DNA from: an uncultured Prevotella sp. | GTDB lineage: Bacteria; Bacteroidota; Bacteroidia; Bacteroidales; Bacteroidaceae | NCBI GenBank assembly: GCA_900552675.1 | Contig: USAI01000080.1 | Span: 1 to 10,689 of the forward strand | DNA length: 10,689 nt | Direction: 5' to 3' | Shown here: positions 6,944-10,689 of the stretch, piece by piece | Numbering within the stretch: position 1 is the stretch's first letter | How the letters are laid out: each line of letters starts with the position of its first letter | The notes under the pieces: model-generated | What the model saw: the letters and a program-made list of their open reading frames with translations, nothing else | Told to the model about the DNA's origin: nothing | Databases searched by the model: none | Position numbers and translations under genes: made by a program

Positions 6944-9076
6944 ATGTTGAACCTTACACAATATTTTCCTATCACCGACCCCACACTGGTGTTTCTGGTG
7001 GTGCTAATCATTATTTTGTTAGCACCCATAATCATGGGTAAGCTGCGCATACCGCACATCATAGGCATGGTGCTGGCAGGCGTAGCGGTAGGACAATATG
7101 GCTTTAACATTTTAGAGCGCGACAATTCGTTTGAGCTGTTCGGCAAGGTAGGACTTTATTATATCATGTTCTTGGCAGCACTTGAGATGGATACCGAGGG
7201 GGTGCGAAAAAACCTCTTACGGTTTGGCGTCTTTGGTGTGCTCACCTGCTTTGTGCCCCTGCTGCTCACCTACGCTATAACCTTTTGGGTGCTGCATTAT
7301 TCGCACGAGGCATCAATGTTGCTGGGCTGCATCATGGCCTCAAACACGCTTATCGCTTACCCTATCGTGAGCCGATATGGCCTGCAGCGCAAGCCCAGCG
7401 TGGCACTGAGCGTAGGCTCGTCGATGTTGTCGTTGCTCATGGCGCTGGTCATGCTGGCAGCCTTGGTGGCGGCTAATAATGGCGACACAGGCATCAGCTT
7501 CTGGCTCTTGTTCATAGGAAAGTTTGTAGGCTATTGTGCCGCGATGGCCTTAATCATTCCTCGACTGGCACGCTGGTTTTTGCGCCGATATAGCGATGCC
7601 GTGATGCAGTTTATCTTTGTGATGGCCATGCTGTTTATGAGCGCGGCCCTGAGCGAGATGATAGGCGTTGAGGGCATCTTTGGTGCCTTCCTTGCGGGCC
7701 TCATCTTGAACCGCTACATCCCCCACCTATCGCCACTGATGAACCGTATCGAGTTTACGGGCAACGCCCTGTTCATTCCTTATTTCCTCATTGGCGTGGG
7801 TATGCTTATCAATGTGCGCCTTATGTTTGCTGGAGGCTCTATCCTTGGGGTGCTGGCAGTGATTGTGGTGTTTGGCACATTGGGCAAGGCCGTGGCCGCC
7901 TATCTGTCGTGCTGGCTGTTTAGGCTGCCTCCCTCGTCGGGCAACATGATGTTTGGCCTTACCTCGGCCCATGCCGCTGGCGCCATAGCAATGGTGATGG
8001 TGGGCATGCGCATGAAGATGCCTAATGGCGCCATTCTGGTTGACGACGAGATACTGAACGCCGTGGTAATGATGATATTGTTTACGTGCATCATCTCAAC
8101 CATCGTTACCGAGCAGTCGGCACAGCAAATAACGTTGCGCGACAAGGAGCTGCCACAGGAAGACGAGAAAGACGACGAGAAGATACTCATCCCCATGAAA
8201 TATCCCGAGTATGCCACACGCCTGGTAAACCTGGCACTGATGATGCGCAACCCCAAGTTGGGGCGCAGCCTTGTGGGCCTGTCGGTGGTGTATGACGACG
8301 ACGAGATGCGCCGCAACCAAGAGGCGGGACAACGTCTGCTGGAACGTATGCAGCAATATACCGCTGCCACCGATGTGAAGATGCAAACACAGGTGCGCGT
8401 GGCAGCAAACATTGCTAACGGCATTAAACATGCCTTTAAAGAGTTTAGGGCGTCAGAAATTATCATTGGCATGCACATGCACAAAGAGGTGTCGGCAAAG
8501 TTTTGGGGCGAGTTTCACCAAAGCCTGTTCAATGGTTTGAACCGACAAATATTGATGGCCCGCCTGAAACAGCCCCTCAGCACCATACGTCGCATAGAGG
8601 TGGCGGTGCCATCAAGGGCACAGTTTGAGCCAGGCTTCTACCGCTGGCTCGAGCGCATAGCGCGCCTGTCAGAAAACCTCGAGTGTCGCACCGTGTTTCA
8701 CGGACGCGACGACACGCTGGCGCTCATCAACAACTATCTGGACAACCGTCATCGCGATATGCGTGTTGAATATCAACAGATGAACCACTGGAACGAGATG
8801 CCACGATTGGCCGAGTCGATATCTGAAGACCATCTGTTCATCGTCATCGCCGCACGTAAGGGCACAGTGTCGTATAAGAACGCGCTTGAGCATCTGCCTG
8901 ACGAGATAAAAGAACATTTCTCAGGAAAGAACCTCATCATCATCTTCCCCGACCAGCATGGCGACCCCATGGACGAGATGACCTTTGCACAACCGCAACA
9001 TCAAGAAGAACGCAGCGCATACGCTATCGTACGCGAATGGTTGCATAACCATCTTTCAAGATTATACAAACAATGA
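6944..9076 (+). CDS. CPA2-type cation:proton antiporter with cytoplasmic universal-stress-like tail
   Basis: The protein is 710 residues. Residues about 12-395 are a Na+/H+ exchanger domain with roughly twelve hydrophobic segments. Family landmarks are RIPHIIGMVLAGVAVG (35-50), FLAALEMD (76-83), IASNTLIAYP-like segment MASNTLIAYP (131-140) and GIFGAFLAGLIL (244-255). A charged linker (396-415) leads to a soluble part with two alpha/beta modules (about 441-541 and 548-668) resembling universal stress protein (Usp) folds. The ATP-binding glycine motif typical of Usp proteins is not evident. Where the family usually has an acidic ion-binding residue in the membrane segment at about 150-172, this protein has VGSSMLSLL. 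I infer transport of K+ or Na+ against H+, possibly gated through the tail. The start at 6944 lies one base after the MATE stop and gives a normal membrane start; the frame is open to 6851, but that part lies inside the MATE gene. The stop overlaps the next start by four bases. Confidence 0.9.
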   Translation: MLNLTQYFPITDPTLVFLVVLIIILLAPIIMGKLRIPHIIGMVLAGVAVGQYGFNILERDNSFELFGKVGLYYIMFLAALEMDTEGVRKNLLRFGVFGVLTCFVPLLLTYAITFWVLHYSHEASMLLGCIMASNTLIAYPIVSRYGLQRKPSVALSVGSSMLSLLMALVMLAALVAANNGDTGISFWLLFIGKFVGYCAAMALIIPRLARWFLRRYSDAVMQFIFVMAMLFMSAALSEMIGVEGIFGAFLAGLILNRYIPHLSPLMNRIEFTGNALFIPYFLIGVGMLINVRLMFAGGSILGVLAVIVVFGTLGKAVAAYLSCWLFRLPPSSGNMMFGLTSAHAAGAIAMVMVGMRMKMPNGAILVDDEILNAVVMMILFTCIISTIVTEQSAQQITLRDKELPQEDEKDDEKILIPMKYPEYATRLVNLALMMRNPKLGRSLVGLSVVYDDDEMRRNQEAGQRLLERMQQYTAATDVKMQTQVRVAANIANGIKHAFKEFRASEIIIGMHMHKEVSAKFWGEFHQSLFNGLNRQILMARLKQPLSTIRRIEVAVPSRAQFEPGFYRWLERIARLSENLECRTVFHGRDDTLALINNYLDNRHRDMRVEYQQMNHWNEMPRLAESISEDHLFIVIAARKGTVSYKNALEHLPDEIKEHFSGKNLIIIFPDQHGDPMDEMTFAQPQHQEERSAYAIVREWLHNHLSRLYKQ

Positions 9077-9765
9077 TTGACATTAAAAATATAACAAAGA
9101 GTTTCGGATCGCTGCAGGTGCTGAAAGGCATCGACCTGCATGTTAACAAAGGCGAGGTGGTGAGCATTGTGGGCCCCAGCGGTGCAGGAAAGACCACGCT
9201 ACTGCAGATAATAGGCACACTGGACAAGGCCGATGGCGGACAAATTGTGATCGACGGAACCGATGTGAGCACGCTGAAGGGAAAGGCGCTAAGCTGCTTC
9301 AGAAACGAAAAGATAGGCTTCGTGTTCCAGTTTCACCAGTTGCTGCCCGAGTTTTCGGCATTAGAAAACATCATGATACCCGCCTTCATAGCGGGAAAAG
9401 GACGGGCTGAAGCGAAAGAACGGGCGCTGCAGCTGCTCGACTTTATGGGCCTCTCTGACCGTGCGCAACATAAGCCTGCTCAGCTGTCGGGTGGAGAGAA
9501 GCAGCGTGTGGCCGTGGCACGAGCACTGATGAACCATCCTGCCGTGATATTGGCCGACGAGCCCAGCGGTAGCCTCGACTCGAAAAACAAGGCCGAGCTA
9601 CACCAGCTGTTCTTCGACCTTCGCGATCGCTTCGGCCAAACCTTCGTCATCGTGACACACGACGACCATCTGGCCTCTATCACCGACCGCACCATTCACC
9701 TTTGCGATGGCAGAGTGGTAGAGGGAAGTGAGGAAAGTGAGAGTACTCGTCAACTAACAAACTAA
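9073..9765 (+). CDS. ABC transporter ATP-binding protein, LolD/MacB/FtsE type
   Basis: The protein is 230 residues, the normal length for a stand-alone LolD-type ATPase. All nucleotide-binding motifs are intact: Walker A GPSGAGKT (34-41), Q-loop Gln86 in VFQFHQLLPEF, signature LSGGEKQ (138-144), Walker B VILADE (158-163) with catalytic Glu163, D-loop SLD (167-169) and H-loop His196 in VTHD. FQFHQLLPEFSALENI is characteristic of the LolD/MacB group, whose members power lipoprotein release or mechanotransmission rather than uptake. The permease partner (LolC/E- or FtsX-like) is not in the window, so the exact role stays open. The ATG overlaps the antiporter stop as ATGA, which indicates translational coupling. 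The last dozen residues are a Ser/Glu-rich tail. Confidence 0.92.
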   Translation: MIDIKNITKSFGSLQVLKGIDLHVNKGEVVSIVGPSGAGKTTLLQIIGTLDKADGGQIVIDGTDVSTLKGKALSCFRNEKIGFVFQFHQLLPEFSALENIMIPAFIAGKGRAEAKERALQLLDFMGLSDRAQHKPAQLSGGEKQRVAVARALMNHPAVILADEPSGSLDSKNKAELHQLFFDLRDRFGQTFVIVTHDDHLASITDRTIHLCDGRVVEGSEESESTRQLTN

Positions 9766-9771
9766 TAAATT

Positions 9772-10623
9772 ATGGCAAAAATACAATTAGGCGACTACAA
9801 CCGACTGAAAATAGTGAAGCGCGTCGACTTCGGACTCTATCTCGACGGCGGACAAGAGGGAGAAATCCTCCTGCCCAAACGTTATGTGCCGCAAGGGGTA
9901 AACGTGGGCGACGAAATTGAGGTTTTTCTCTATCTCGACCAAGATGAACGACTGGTGGCTACCACCGAGACACCGCTGGCTAAGGTGGGCGACTTCGCCT
10001 TCCTGGAGGTGGCGTGGGTGAACGAATATGGCGCGTTCTTGAAATGGGGACTGATGAAAGACCTCTTCTGCCCCTTCCGTGAACAAAAAATGCGCATGGA
10101 GCAAGGACGAAGCTATATTGTGCATGTGCATATTGACGATGAAAGCTACCGCATCGTGGCCTCGGCAAAGGTGGAGCGCTATCTGGCACAAGGACGCCCT
10201 GAGGTGAAACGCTATTCAAAAGCCGACCTGCTGGTATGGCAAAAAACTGACCTGGGCTTCAAGGTGATTGTAAACAACCGTTATGCCGGACTGGTGTACG
10301 ACGACCAGGTGTTCTGTCCTCTGCACACAGGCGACCGCGTAGAGGGATACATCGACAATATTCGTCTTGACGGAAAACTCGATATCACGCTGCAACCTAC
10401 TGGCCGCCGACAAACCCTCGACTTTGCCGATACCTTGCTGCAATATCTGCAAGAACATGGCGGCACGTGCCCCTTCGGCGATAAGAGCGAGGCCGAAGAC
10501 ATTAAACGCGTGTTCCACGTAAGCAAAAAGGTGTTTAAACGCGCTGTGGGCGACCTCTACAAGAAGCATCTCATCAGCATTGCCGATTTGCACATACAGC
10601 TGCTGGACGACGCCAAAGAATAA
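9772..10623 (+). CDS. CvfB-like S1-domain RNA-binding protein
   Basis: The protein is 283 residues, about the length of CvfB/YitL family members. Its layout fits the family: a first S1-like OB domain (about 5-62, with FGLYLDGGQEGEILLP), a second (about 70-132, with VNEYGAFLKWGLMKDLFCPF), a third (about 150-208, with GFKVIVNNRYAGLVY) and a C-terminal winged helix (about 215-275). CvfB proteins bind RNA and influence expression of virulence or stress genes in Firmicutes; the Bacteroidales role is not established as far as I know. The start lies six bases after the ABC ATPase stop, so this is probably the last gene of the operon. It is cytoplasmic, with no signal peptide or membrane segment. Confidence 0.9.
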   Translation: MAKIQLGDYNRLKIVKRVDFGLYLDGGQEGEILLPKRYVPQGVNVGDEIEVFLYLDQDERLVATTETPLAKVGDFAFLEVAWVNEYGAFLKWGLMKDLFCPFREQKMRMEQGRSYIVHVHIDDESYRIVASAKVERYLAQGRPEVKRYSKADLLVWQKTDLGFKVIVNNRYAGLVYDDQVFCPLHTGDRVEGYIDNIRLDGKLDITLQPTGRRQTLDFADTLLQYLQEHGGTCPFGDKSEAEDIKRVFHVSKKVFKRAVGDLYKKHLISIADLHIQLLDDAKE

Positions 10624-10647
10624 TACACCTACTTAAAGAGGGTGTGT
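10623..10647 (+). terminator. Weak hairpin just after the CvfB-like gene
   Basis: ACACC (10625-10629) pairs with GGTGT (10641-10645), with wobble extensions on both sides and a short inner CT/AG stem. It starts at the stop codon, which suits an operon end, but no T-run follows, so intrinsic termination is doubtful. Confidence 0.3.
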
Positions 10648-10654
10648 CAAAATA

Positions 10655-10684
10655 GGAGTTAGAGGAAGTTAAGAAGAAGTTAAT
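10655..10684 (+). repeat. Degenerate AGTTA-containing direct repeats at the window edge
   Basis: AGTTA recurs at 10657-10661, 10667-10671 and 10678-10682, with spacings of 10 and 11 bases, each preceded by purines (GG, GGA, AGA). Copies are imperfect and the array may continue past the window. The spacing is similar to that of the 11-bp repeat at 240-282, though the sequence differs. Confidence 0.4.
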
Positions 10685-10689
10685 CCATC

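Noticed and set aside
7900..8484. 194-residue minus-strand open frame
   Set aside because: It lies wholly opposite the antiporter gene, is Ser/Cys/Met-rich with no family features, and looks like an antisense shadow.

Overview
The window looks like chromosomal DNA from a Bacteroidales member, most likely Prevotella or a close relative. The evidence is: two copies of the Bacteroidetes -7 promoter element TAnnTTTG (both read TAACTTTG), A-rich rather than Shine-Dalgarno-type start regions, signal peptides whose predicted mature proteins all begin with Gln, and protein families typical of the group (GH84, GxDLY-type SGNH hydrolase, antiporter with a universal-stress-like tail). All seven genes lie on the + strand. 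Species assignment is inference, since no rRNA or marker gene is present.

Bases 1-449 are a gene-free leader, AT-rich except for a compact set of structures. A pair of inverted 35-bp repeats (114-148 and 207-241) each look like a REP element: a GTAG tetranucleotide, then an imperfect hairpin with one bulged base. All three differences between the arms fall in the predicted hairpin loop. Next come a tandem 11-bp repeat (240-282), a strong terminator-like hairpin (290-332) and the promoter of the first gene cluster (-7 element 403-410).

Bases 450-5408 hold three exported proteins in one apparent operon: an SGNH/GDSL-type esterase, a helical-repeat protein with a C-terminal lectin/DUF1080-like beta domain, and a GH84 beta-N-acetylglucosaminidase. 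They look like a small periplasmic glycan-processing set without SusC/SusD genes in view. The esterase could remove acyl groups, GH84 could cleave GlcNAc, and the middle protein could bind glycan or act as an unrecognised hydrolase.

Bases 5409-5541 carry a second promoter (-7 element 5469-5476), followed by a perfect 9-bp inverted repeat at the predicted transcription start. It drives a tightly packed four-gene operon (about 5542-10623): MATE efflux pump, CPA2-type cation:proton antiporter with a cytoplasmic tail, a LolD/FtsE-type ABC ATPase and a CvfB-like S1 RNA-binding protein. Gaps are +1, -4 and +6 bases, so translational coupling is likely. The last 66 bases contain a weak hairpin and degenerate AGTTA-containing repeats that run off the window.

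The most unusual items are the REP-like doublet, the inverted repeat at the MATE promoter, the missing acidic pair in the antiporter and the unassigned middle protein of the first operon. No complete mobile element, CRISPR array, tRNA or rRNA was seen.
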